Assembly (NCBI GenBank): GCA_018660305.1
Contig: JABJKO010000018.1
Location: 1-10,688 of the forward strand
Reading direction: 5' to 3'
DNA from: Rhodospirillaceae bacterium
Lineage (GTDB): Bacteria; Pseudomonadota; Alphaproteobacteria; MPNO01; UBA2964
DNA length: 10,688 nt
Part shown: one piece after another, positions 1 to 6,626 of the stretch
How the letters are laid out: each line of letters opens with the position of its first letter
Position numbering within the stretch: position 1 is the stretch's first letter
The notes under the pieces: generated by a model
Databases searched by the model: none
Seen by the model: only the letters and a program-made list of their open reading frames with translations
Told to the model about the DNA's origin: nothing
Translations under genes and position numbers: made by a program

Positions 1-5
1 GCGAT

Positions 6-1748
6 ATGACGCCAGGGCCAAGAGTCATCATCGGGCAATATTCCAGCGCGGGCAGAAAGGCCCGCAACGACGATTCCTATGGCGTTTTGATCCCGGAGCA
101 ACCATTGCTGCTGACCAAAGGTATTGCCATGGCCATCGCAGATGGCATGTCCTCCAGCGAAGCCGCCAAGGAAGCCAGCGAGACCTGCGTAAAAAGCTTC
201 CTCGACGATTATTACAGCACACACGAAAGCTGGACCGCGAAAAAATCCGTCGCCGCTGTTCTGAAGGCCACCAACAACTGGCTCTATGCCCAGGGTCAGA
301 CAGTCTATCTCTCCAACCGCGGTATGGTCAGCACATTTACCGGGCTGGTGCTGAAAGCGGGTCTCGCCCATATCTTTCATGCTGGCGACACACGAATTTC
401 CTTGATTCGAGACGGCACCCTGGAACCGCTGACCCGCGATCATCGTGTTCGTGCCTCGCGCAGCCGGGACTATCTGTCACGGGCAATGGGGATTGATCCG
501 GATCTGGAGGTGGATTACCGCAGCGAACCGCTGGAGGCAGGAGACATTCTGGTTTTCACCTCTGATGGTGTACATGATCATGTTGAGGGAAGCCGGATTT
601 TCGAAATCATTGCCCATGCCAAAGACGCGGCAAGCGGGTCGGGTGATGACAATAATTTGGATGTCGCGGCACAGGCGGTGGCCCAGGCCGCTTTTGACAA
701 TGCCAGCGAAGACAACCTGACCTGTCAACTGGTTCAAGTCGTGGACCCGGGCCAGCCGGACGAACAGAGCCATCTGCGGCAATTGACGGCGCTGCCTTTC
801 CCCCCCGACCTATCACCGGGCATGACCTTCGAAGGCTACCGCATTATCAGTGAACTGCATGCCGGCAAAAGGGTCCAGGTCTATCTGGCCGCCGACTTTG
901 AAAGCAAAGCAAGGGTTGTCATCAAGACGCCCTCGGTCAACTACGAGGATGACCCGGCCTATATCGAGATGTTTACCCGTGAGGAATGGGTGGGTCGACG
1001 CCTGCGTAGTCCGCATGTTGTCGCGGTGGTGGCGGACTCGAAGCCGAAACGGTTCCTCTATTTCATAACCGAATTCGTTGATGGCGATACTTTGCGGGTC
1101 TGGATGGAGAAGAACCCAAAGCCAAAGCTGACAGAAGTCCGCCGCATTGCCGAACAGATTGCCATCGGTCTCCGCGCCTTTCACCGCAAGGATATGGTGC
1201 ATCAGGACCTGAAACCCGAGAACATCATGATCGATGAATTTGGCGCCGTGAAGATCATCGATTTCGGCTCTACCGGCATTGCCGGACTACAGGAAATTGA
1301 CGCTCCGAGCGAAATACCGACTTTGGTTGGAACAATCGGCTACACCGCGCCCGAATACCACTTGGAACAGAAGCCGACCAACCGCGCCGACATATTTTCT
1401 CTTGGGGTGATCGTTTTCGAAATGCTGACCGGCAAGCTTCCTTACGGCGAAGGCTTCACGAACGCCAGGTCAATAGCGCGTCTCAAACCGATCTCGGCAA
1501 CATCCTGTAACGCCGCCATTCCCTTTTGGGTCTCCGCTGCACTGGCCAAGGCAACCCATCGCGATCCCGCGAAACGCTATGACGCCCTTTCGGCCTTTAT
1601 TTATGACCTTGGGCGGCCCAATTCGAACCTTGAAAAGGCGGAGTTTCAACCGCTCATGGAGCGCAACCCGGTCGCATTCTGGAAATGGCTGGCGCTGGGA
1701 TCATTGCTAATCAATCTTGCACTCCTCTATGCCATGAACGTCCTCTAA
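6..1748 (+). CDS. Bifunctional PP2C-family phosphatase / Ser-Thr protein kinase, C-terminal membrane anchor
   Basis: A 580-residue fusion that should both phosphorylate and dephosphorylate Ser/Thr on partner proteins at the inner membrane. Residues about 7-247 are a PP2C domain: a GxRxxNxD element at 16-23 and metal-type aspartates in IADGM (D46), SDGVHD (D187) and EDNLT (D236), plus GDTR at 127-130. Residues about 275-540 are a protein kinase: Lys307 in VVIK, Glu326/327 as the helix-C acid, HQDLKPENIM at 399-408 (Asp401), DFG at 419-421 and APE at 448-450. The glycine loop (284-293) is degenerate, keeping one of three glycines, and the catalytic loop is HQD rather than HRD, so this is a non-RD kinase. 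Residues about 558-577 form one hydrophobic helix with almost nothing after it, a tail anchor. The ATG at 6 puts the PP2C core close to the N-terminus, as the family usually has, but the frame is open to the left edge. This architecture often sits beside nitrate/nitrite transporter genes; that neighbour would lie outside the window. Confidence 0.93.
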   Translation: MTPGPRVIIGQYSSAGRKARNDDSYGVLIPEQPLLLTKGIAMAIADGMSSSEAAKEASETCVKSFLDDYYSTHESWTAKKSVAAVLKATNNWLYAQGQTVYLSNRGMVSTFTGLVLKAGLAHIFHAGDTRISLIRDGTLEPLTRDHRVRASRSRDYLSRAMGIDPDLEVDYRSEPLEAGDILVFTSDGVHDHVEGSRIFEIIAHAKDAASGSGDDNNLDVAAQAVAQAAFDNASEDNLTCQLVQVVDPGQPDEQSHLRQLTALPFPPDLSPGMTFEGYRIISELHAGKRVQVYLAADFESKARVVIKTPSVNYEDDPAYIEMFTREEWVGRRLRSPHVVAVVADSKPKRFLYFITEFVDGDTLRVWMEKNPKPKLTEVRRIAEQIAIGLRAFHRKDMVHQDLKPENIMIDEFGAVKIIDFGSTGIAGLQEIDAPSEIPTLVGTIGYTAPEYHLEQKPTNRADIFSLGVIVFEMLTGKLPYGEGFTNARSIARLKPISATSCNAAIPFWVSAALAKATHRDPAKRYDALSAFIYDLGRPNSNLEKAEFQPLMERNPVAFWKWLALGSLLINLALLYAMNVL

Positions 1749-2197
1749 ATTAGGCGCGGGCGGCATGAAGAAAAGCAAATATCGCTAATTTACAGCCCAG
1801 GGAACTAGATCAATTCATTCCAACAACAAACAGATTTGACGGCACCCCTGCAAACACTTCATTAGTGATCACGAAAAATTCTGAATGTCGCCCTATGGCA
1901 CGAACCGGAACAAATCCCGCGTCAAGCCGGTTTCCGCTTCACCTGCAGTAGCTGACTTGTCAAAGTACGATCCATTTGGTTGGTTCCGATAACTGCAATT
2001 ATCTCACCTAACTCGAAGCTCGATATCAAACGAAAGGCTGACTTTGGACCTATGGTCGGCCGTTGGAGGAGAAGCAGAAATGGGCCGAACTCAATTTTTG
2101 GCCCCCTTCGTGCCATAAGCTGCCATTGGCCGCTTCAGATTGGCGACCGACCACAGCGTCAAATGCGGACCTCAGCACAAATTTTGACAGCACGCTC
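1749..2197. other. Gene-free intergenic region (about 450 bp)
   Basis: No frame here gives a protein that looks real: the short open frames (64 to 109 codons) have no recognisable motif and no good ribosome binding site, or run into the deacetylase-fold gene as antisense. The composition is more AT-rich than in the flanking genes from 1749 to about 2050. From about 2030 to 2190 there are loosely similar segments (GCTGACTTTGGACC near 2037 and GCTGCCATTGGCCG near 2119) that resemble decayed intergenic repeats. The region lies between two genes that converge, so it needs no promoter. It may be the boundary between the signalling gene and the catabolic island; that is inference. Confidence 0.5.
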
Positions 2198-3127
2198 TTA
2201 CCTCTCGAATTCCTCGTGATGGTCGTTCCACCAGTTGGCGATCTGGAGCCGGGTCGCGAACCACACACCGCCTTTGTTCTGGGCGTAATCGATAAATTCC
2301 GCGAGGGCGGAAATGCGCCCGGCCTGTCCTATCAGCCGAGGATGCAGACCAATATTCATCATTCGAGGATGTGTCTCGCCCTCATCCCATAGATAGTCGA
2401 AGCCGCGTTTCAACAGATCATGGAAGTCGCTGGGACTGCCGTAGCCTTGCGGCAAGACGAAGCGGGCATCGTTATAGGTCAGGGAATAGGGCACGATCAG
2501 ATGCTGCGTGCCCATGACCTCGACGTAATAGGGCAAGTCGTCATTGTAGGCGTCGGAATCGTAGACGAACCCGCCTTCCTCGATAAGCAGCTCGCGGGTG
2601 TTGACCGAAGAACCATAGCGGCAATACCAACCGAGCGGCCGCTTGCCGCAGGTCTCTTCGAAGGATTTGATCGCCGCCTGCATGTGCGCTTTTTCCTCCT
2701 CGCGAGAAAGCAGCCACATCTCCTCCCACCGCCAGCCATGACTGCAGGGCTCGTGGGCGCTGTCGCGCAGCCACGCCGCGACCTCCCCGTTGCGCTCGAG
2801 CGCCACGGCGGCCGCAAAGAAGGTGACCGGAATGTCTTTCTTGTCGAACAGACGCTGGAGCCGCCAGATGCCGGCTCGCGAGCCGTATTCGTAAACCGAC
2901 TCCATCGAAAGGTCCCGGTACCTGGCGTCCATGACGTAGGGGATTTCACCCAGCCCGCCTTCATTTCGGCCGTCGGCGGCCATGTGGACCTCCGAACCTT
3001 CCTCAAAGTTGATGACGATGTTAATGGCGACCCGCGCCTCGTTCGGCCACACAACCTTGGGCACGTTCCTGCCATAGCCAATATAGTCCCGCTTGGGACC
3101 AGGGACCTCGTTCTCCGGAATTTTCAT
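2198..3127 (-). CDS. PuuE-type polysaccharide-deacetylase-fold amidohydrolase (allantoinase-like)
   Basis: A 309-residue NodB-fold (carbohydrate esterase 4-like) hydrolase of the PuuE group, whose characterised members are metal-independent allantoinases opening a cyclic ureide. Diagnostic segments are DYIGYGRNVPKVVWP at 14-28, NFEEGSE at 40-46, SMESVYEYGSRAGIWRL at 74-90, GWYCRYGSSVNTREL at 166-180, YDSDAYNDDLPY at 189-200 and GLHPRLIGQAGR at 260-271. The deacetylase metal aspartate position carries Glu (E42/E43) and the usual HxxxH is H130-W134, so metal binding of the classical kind is unlikely, as in PuuE. The frame stays open upstream to 3325, but the ATG at 3127 is preferred: it has a strong AGGGAGGG Shine-Dalgarno, and the encoded start fits family N-termini, while an upstream start would overlap the previous gene by nearly 190 bp. 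It is the last gene of a leftward operon. No allantoin or purine genes are visible nearby, so the substrate may be another cyclic or linear amide. Confidence 0.88.
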   Translation of the reverse strand: MKIPENEVPGPKRDYIGYGRNVPKVVWPNEARVAINIVINFEEGSEVHMAADGRNEGGLGEIPYVMDARYRDLSMESVYEYGSRAGIWRLQRLFDKKDIPVTFFAAAVALERNGEVAAWLRDSAHEPCSHGWRWEEMWLLSREEEKAHMQAAIKSFEETCGKRPLGWYCRYGSSVNTRELLIEEGGFVYDSDAYNDDLPYYVEVMGTQHLIVPYSLTYNDARFVLPQGYGSPSDFHDLLKRGFDYLWDEGETHPRMMNIGLHPRLIGQAGRISALAEFIDYAQNKGGVWFATRLQIANWWNDHHEEFER

Positions 3128-3140
3128 CACGCCCTCCCTA
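3128..3140 (-). promoter_or_regulatory. Ribosome binding site of the PuuE-like gene, overlapping the upstream stop codon
   Basis: Read on the minus strand, TAGGGAGGGCGTG precedes the ATG at 3127. The TAG stop of the upstream MDR gene forms the start of the AGGGAGGG Shine-Dalgarno, with about 6 bases from its GGAG core to the ATG. This decides the start at 3127 and points to translational coupling of the two genes. Confidence 0.75.
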
Positions 3141-4121
3141 CCTTTCGCCTGCGATTTCGAGCAGTAGTTTGCCCGCGACCTGTCGGCCTTCGATCTGGCG
3201 GTGCATGTCGCGAACCTTATCCATGGGGATGGATTGTACAATCGGTATTTCCAGCCAATTCTCGGCCAGGGCCTGCAAAACGAAATCCATGCCGCGCTGC
3301 CATAGCAGGGCATTCGGCATGACATGACTGATCGAAAACCGCGTGAACGACGAAGACGTCGGCAGCACGCGATCCCGAATATTGCCGAAGGGTTTGCCCT
3401 GGGCCTCGCCGATATTTATCACGTGCCCCAGCACTTTTACGGCATCGAAGCTTCGGTCAAGGGTCTCGGCGCCAAGTGAATCGATGACCAGATCGACGCC
3501 ACGGCCTTGGGTAATCTGATTTACGACCGTGACAAAATCCTCTTGCTTCAAATTGACAACGCGTTCGGCGCCGTAATGCAAAGCCATTTTTCCCTTACCC
3601 TCGGTGCCGACAGTACCGATCACCCGTGCCCCCGCGTTGACCACCATTTGAATAACCAAGAGGCCGACGCCGCCGCCCGCCGCATGGACAAGAACCACGT
3701 CGTCTTTTTTCAAATTGTAGACGGTGTACAGCATATGAAAGGCGGTCAGCGCCTGGACCGGAAAGGCCGCGCCCACATCCAAGCCAACTGTGTCGGGCAA
3801 TTTCGTCACCAACGTCGCCTCGGCAACGCATTTTTCGGCGTAGCCGCCCATATTGGATAAAGCCGTCACCCGGTCACCCACCGCGAGGTTATCGACACCT
3901 GCGCCGAGGCCAAGAACAATGCCCGATACTTCCATGCCAGGGATCACCGGAAAGTCGTAGGGGTGCGGATAGATGCCGCTGCGAACCTGCGTATCGGCCC
4001 AATTGCAGCCGGCAAACGCTACTTCGATCAACACTTCGCCCAGGCCTGGTTCAGGCTCGGGCGCATCTTCTAATGACAAGGCATAAAATCCGCCTGGTGA
4101 ATGAACAACCACTGCTCTCAT
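3138..4121 (-). CDS. Zinc-independent MDR oxidoreductase (NADPH:quinone reductase / zeta-crystallin-like)
   Basis: A 327-residue medium-chain dehydrogenase/reductase. The N-terminal GroES-like half has CNWADTQVRSGIYPHPYDF at 39-57 and PGMEVSGIV at 61-69. The Rossmann half has VHAAGGGVG at 145-153 for NAD(P)H binding, followed by VIDSLGAET at 212-220 and the C-terminal AGKLLLEI at 316-323. The paired Cys/His zinc ligands of alcohol dehydrogenases are missing, which places it with quinone reductases, crotonyl-CoA reductase relatives and other zinc-free MDRs. These reduce quinones or activated C=C bonds with NADPH. Within an operon holding an acyl-CoA dehydrogenase, an enone or enoyl-type reductase role is plausible but unproven. 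The start at 4121 gives a full-length family N-terminus (MRAVVVHSPGG); the upstream AGGCGG is only a modest ribosome binding site. Eighty-eight bases separate it from the acyl-CoA dehydrogenase and 10 from the PuuE-like gene, all on the minus strand. Confidence 0.9.
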   Translation of the reverse strand: MRAVVVHSPGGFYALSLEDAPEPEPGLGEVLIEVAFAGCNWADTQVRSGIYPHPYDFPVIPGMEVSGIVLGLGAGVDNLAVGDRVTALSNMGGYAEKCVAEATLVTKLPDTVGLDVGAAFPVQALTAFHMLYTVYNLKKDDVVLVHAAGGGVGLLVIQMVVNAGARVIGTVGTEGKGKMALHYGAERVVNLKQEDFVTVVNQITQGRGVDLVIDSLGAETLDRSFDAVKVLGHVINIGEAQGKPFGNIRDRVLPTSSSFTRFSISHVMPNALLWQRGMDFVLQALAENWLEIPIVQSIPMDKVRDMHRQIEGRQVAGKLLLEIAGER

Positions 4122-4209
4122 ATCCGCCTAGCCTCGCGTTCGCCGCAATCAATTATTCCGTTCGCACTCGCCTTTGCTCGGTCGTCGGCGGCGCTTCGGA
4201 AGAAAATTC

Positions 4210-5328
4210 TTAGTTCTCTGCCAATACGTGCCGCGCGACGACAAGCTCCTGGATTTCGGCCGTGCCCTCCTCGAACCAGAAGCCGCGTGCGTCTCGATAA
4301 ATTCGTTCGATCGCGGCTTCCTTGGTATAACCAAACCCGCCATGAACCCGCAGCGAAAGATCGGTCACCCGCCCCACCATATTAAGGCAGAATAGTTTGG
4401 CGTTGGCAGCAGCCGCCGTGTAATCCCCGCCGTCTTCGCAGATCCGGGCGGCGTGTTCGACCAGATGTCGCCCGGCCTCTATTTCCGAATGCATGTTTGC
4501 GATATGCCCCTGGATGGCTTGGCGCGTAGAGATCGGCCTGCCGAAGGTGACGCGATTCCTGGCAAAGGCAACGGCCTCATCCAAGGCGCGCTGGGCAAGT
4601 CCGACCATACAGATCGAAAGAGACACGCGGCTGTAGTCGAGAAAACTCAGTGCCACTTCGAGCCCCTGACCCACCTCACCGAGCCTGTACTCATCCGAGA
4701 CTTCCATATTCTCGTAACGCAAAAACGCATGCCCGGTTCCATGCATACCCATTGTGTGCTGTGACGCGTCGATTTCGAAGCCCGATGTGTCGCGCTTCAG
4801 AAGAAAGGCCGTGAGCGAGTCCTTGGCGCCGTCGGCATCAGTGGCAGCCACCAAGATGAAATGCGTCGCGCGGTCGGCGAACGTGATGAGGTGCTTTTCG
4901 CCGCTAATGCGCCAGGTATCGCCATCGCGTATTGCTCTCGATTTCAAGTCGCGGCCGGTGCCGCCCGCCTTTTCCGTCAAACAGAATGCCACGATCGCCT
5001 CGCCCGTCGCGATCTTCGGAATAATTGCTCGTTGCGCCTCGTTTCCGAACATCTGCAACGGCTGCCAGGTGCCGTTGGTCAAATGCACCAGCATGCGGCC
5101 GATGCCAGGTCCTTCGGCGGCGGCTTCCAGATAGGGGAGAAAGTCCATGATCCCCATGCCATAACCGCCATATTCGACTGGCATGGTAAGCCGGTAACAG
5201 CCCACATCGGCCGCCCGGCGATGTAACGCTTCGGGGAGGACGTCGGTGCGTTCGATCTCCGGGTAAGCCTTTTCCATTTCATCGAGAAAAAAATTCCGAA
5301 ACGCATCCAACTCTACAACACCGCTCAT
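4210..5328 (-). CDS. Acyl-CoA dehydrogenase (FAD-dependent)
   Basis: A 372-residue acyl-CoA dehydrogenase that should introduce an alpha,beta double bond into an acyl-CoA, passing electrons to electron-transfer flavoprotein. The N-terminal helical domain is at about 1-110 with PVEYGGYGMG at 50-59. The middle beta domain starts with AFCLTEKAGGTGRD at 114-127, matching the LTExxAG flavin/substrate motif, and SGEKHLITFADRATHF at 142-157. The C-terminal domain has FARNRVTFGRPI at 255-266 and LRVHGGFGYTKE at 326-337. FEEGTAEIQ at 352-360 aligns with the YEGTxQIQ motif, making Glu354 the likely catalytic base at the MCAD-like position. Length is normal to slightly short for the family. A GGAGAG sequence lies about 7 bases upstream of the ATG and supports this start. 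It is the first gene of the leftward operon and faces the divergent alcohol dehydrogenase. The acyl substrate (straight-chain, branched or cyclic) cannot be told. Confidence 0.93.
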   Translation of the reverse strand: MSGVVELDAFRNFFLDEMEKAYPEIERTDVLPEALHRRAADVGCYRLTMPVEYGGYGMGIMDFLPYLEAAAEGPGIGRMLVHLTNGTWQPLQMFGNEAQRAIIPKIATGEAIVAFCLTEKAGGTGRDLKSRAIRDGDTWRISGEKHLITFADRATHFILVAATDADGAKDSLTAFLLKRDTSGFEIDASQHTMGMHGTGHAFLRYENMEVSDEYRLGEVGQGLEVALSFLDYSRVSLSICMVGLAQRALDEAVAFARNRVTFGRPISTRQAIQGHIANMHSEIEAGRHLVEHAARICEDGGDYTAAAANAKLFCLNMVGRVTDLSLRVHGGFGYTKEAAIERIYRDARGFWFEEGTAEIQELVVARHVLAEN

Positions 5329-5392
5329 CGTGTTCTCTCCATTCGTCGCATCCTGTTAGCCCAAAAAAACCAACGTCCGCGCGTTATTATTA

Positions 5393-5422
5393 TTCATAGC
5401 CGTTCAGCAAAATCCATATCAA
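5393..5422 (-). promoter_or_regulatory. Candidate sigma70-type promoter of the acyl-CoA dehydrogenase operon
   Basis: On the minus strand a TTGATA box (5422 to 5417) is followed after 18 bases by TATGAA (5398 to 5393), in the most AT-rich part of the divergent spacer. This would give a leader of roughly 55-60 bases before the ATG at 5328. The match to the -10 consensus is only four of six and the spacer is one base long, so this is a guess from position and composition. Confidence 0.3.
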
Positions 5423-5450
5423 CATATTGACTTATTTCGCCGCTCCCGGC

Positions 5451-5478
5451 TTGTTCAATTACATGTTTGCGATAATGG
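5451..5478 (+). promoter_or_regulatory. Candidate promoter of the divergent alcohol dehydrogenase
   Basis: TTGTTC at 5451-5456 is followed after 16 bases by TAATGG at 5473-5478, with a second -10-like GATAAT overlapping at 5471-5476. Transcription from here would start about 25 bases upstream of the ATG at 5513. The boxes match the consensus only partly. Position in the 184-bp divergent spacer is the main support. Confidence 0.3.
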
Positions 5479-5512
5479 AATATTCACCAGTTGCCAAGCT
5501 GGGAGCCCCGTG

Positions 5513-6556
5513 ATGAACGATGCGAAATCGGATCTTCAGGTTCGCAGGGTCGCCATATCGCCCGGTAGCGTCTCGGTGCTGGAAACGGCGCCTCACGTCA
5601 GGCCTGCGGGGTGGAGTAGGTTGCAGGTGCTCGCTTGTGGCGTTTGCGGCACCGATCTTCATCTGCTTCACGGCATGACAATGCCGACCGGCGCGGAATA
5701 CCCGGTTTATCCGGGCCACGAAGTCGCCGCACGGATCTTGGAAGCCGACCCTGACGCCGACTTGCCCCCGGGGACAAACGTAATCCTGCATCCTTTACTG
5801 CCCTGCGGCGCGTGCGATCCTTGCAAGACCGGCCGGGAACATCAATGTGCCTCGGGCGAGATGCTCGGCATTCACCGGGCGGGCGGACTATCGGACGAGC
5901 TTATCTGGCGATCCGACCGGCTTGTAGCCGTCAATGACTTGGACCCCCTGCTCGCGGCTTTGCTTCCCGACGCGGTGGCGACGGCCTATCACGCGGTCGA
6001 ACGCGCCGCGCTTCCACCTGGCGGCAAACTCGCCGTTATCGGCGCGGGCGGCGTCGGCACGAATGTGTTGCAAATCAGTCGCGCCTTGGACCCCTCCTCA
6101 CAGGCCGTTGCGGTGGTTCATAGCGACAGTACGGCCAGGCGTATTGCCGGCCTAGGTTTTCCTATCGTCCAGGGCTTGGCGGGCGCCGGGCGTGCCGTAC
6201 GCGAGCTGGCCGGCGATATGGACGCGGTCATCGATTTTAGCGGCGTTGCCGCGGCGCCCAGCGAGGCCATGCGCATGCTGCGCCGTGGCGGACGCCTCGT
6301 CCTTGGCGCTATTCTCGACGAAAAGATCGCTCTTGCGACCACCTACTCCGGGCTGGTCACGCGCGAAATCGAAATCGTCGGCAGCTACGCCTCCACCCTA
6401 GCCGACCTTCGCGCAGTTGCTGAATTGGCCATGAGCGGAAAATTGCCATTGGACGGACTCGTGAGCCATGTGATCGATTTGGACAATGCGCCAGAGGCGC
6501 TGGACATCCTGGAACAAAGGCCGCCGGGGATGGTGCGCGTTGTGGTAACACCCTGA
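5513..6556 (+). CDS. Zinc-dependent medium-chain alcohol dehydrogenase
   Basis: A 347-residue MDR-superfamily alcohol dehydrogenase that should oxidise an alcohol to an aldehyde or ketone with NAD(P)+. Catalytic zinc ligands are visible as Cys45 in CGVCGTDLH (42-50) and His69-Glu70 in GHE. The structural zinc lobe is complete, with Cys98, Cys101, Cys104 and Cys112. The Rossmann loop is VIGAGGVG at 175-182, and the end SHVIDLDNAPEALDIL at 318-333 is typical of the family. The ATG at 5513 is chosen because GGGAG at 5501-5505 lies 7 bases upstream; an in-frame GTG at 5510 would add a single residue. It is transcribed divergently from the acyl-CoA dehydrogenase operon, probably sharing regulation, and converges with the acyl-CoA ligase across a 70-bp gap with no clear terminator. 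The substrate is unknown. Confidence 0.92.
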   Translation: MNDAKSDLQVRRVAISPGSVSVLETAPHVRPAGWSRLQVLACGVCGTDLHLLHGMTMPTGAEYPVYPGHEVAARILEADPDADLPPGTNVILHPLLPCGACDPCKTGREHQCASGEMLGIHRAGGLSDELIWRSDRLVAVNDLDPLLAALLPDAVATAYHAVERAALPPGGKLAVIGAGGVGTNVLQISRALDPSSQAVAVVHSDSTARRIAGLGFPIVQGLAGAGRAVRELAGDMDAVIDFSGVAAAPSEAMRMLRRGGRLVLGAILDEKIALATTYSGLVTREIEIVGSYASTLADLRAVAELAMSGKLPLDGLVSHVIDLDNAPEALDILEQRPPGMVRVVVTP

Positions 6557-6626
6557 TCGGGGTTAGCGGCGGAGGGATGGAAACCGGCAGGTCCTTAGAG
6601 CATGTCGCGGCTAATCGGAACCGCCG

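Noticed and set aside
2082..2104. GGGCC/GGCCC stem with a 13-base loop
   Set aside because: It has only five base pairs and a long loop; such stems arise often by chance in GC-rich DNA.
2155..2196. Hairpin just past the PuuE-like stop codon (AGCGTCAAA pairing with TTTGAC and ACGCT), considered as terminator
   Set aside because: The 19-base loop, five-base bulge and lack of a T-run on the minus strand make it a poor intrinsic terminator.
1922..2219. Short open frames (64 to 79 codons) on both strands in the gap
   Set aside because: They overlap one another, lack convincing ribosome binding sites and show no recognisable motif.
2420..3322. A 300-codon open frame on the plus strand
   Set aside because: It lies antisense to the PuuE-like gene and the end of the MDR gene. 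Its translation has no family motifs and is rich in Arg/Val/Gly as expected of an antisense frame in GC-rich DNA.
5417..5432. TCAA-CATA-TTGA as a regulator operator in the divergent spacer
   Set aside because: The symmetry stops after four bases per side, too short to separate from chance in AT-rich DNA.
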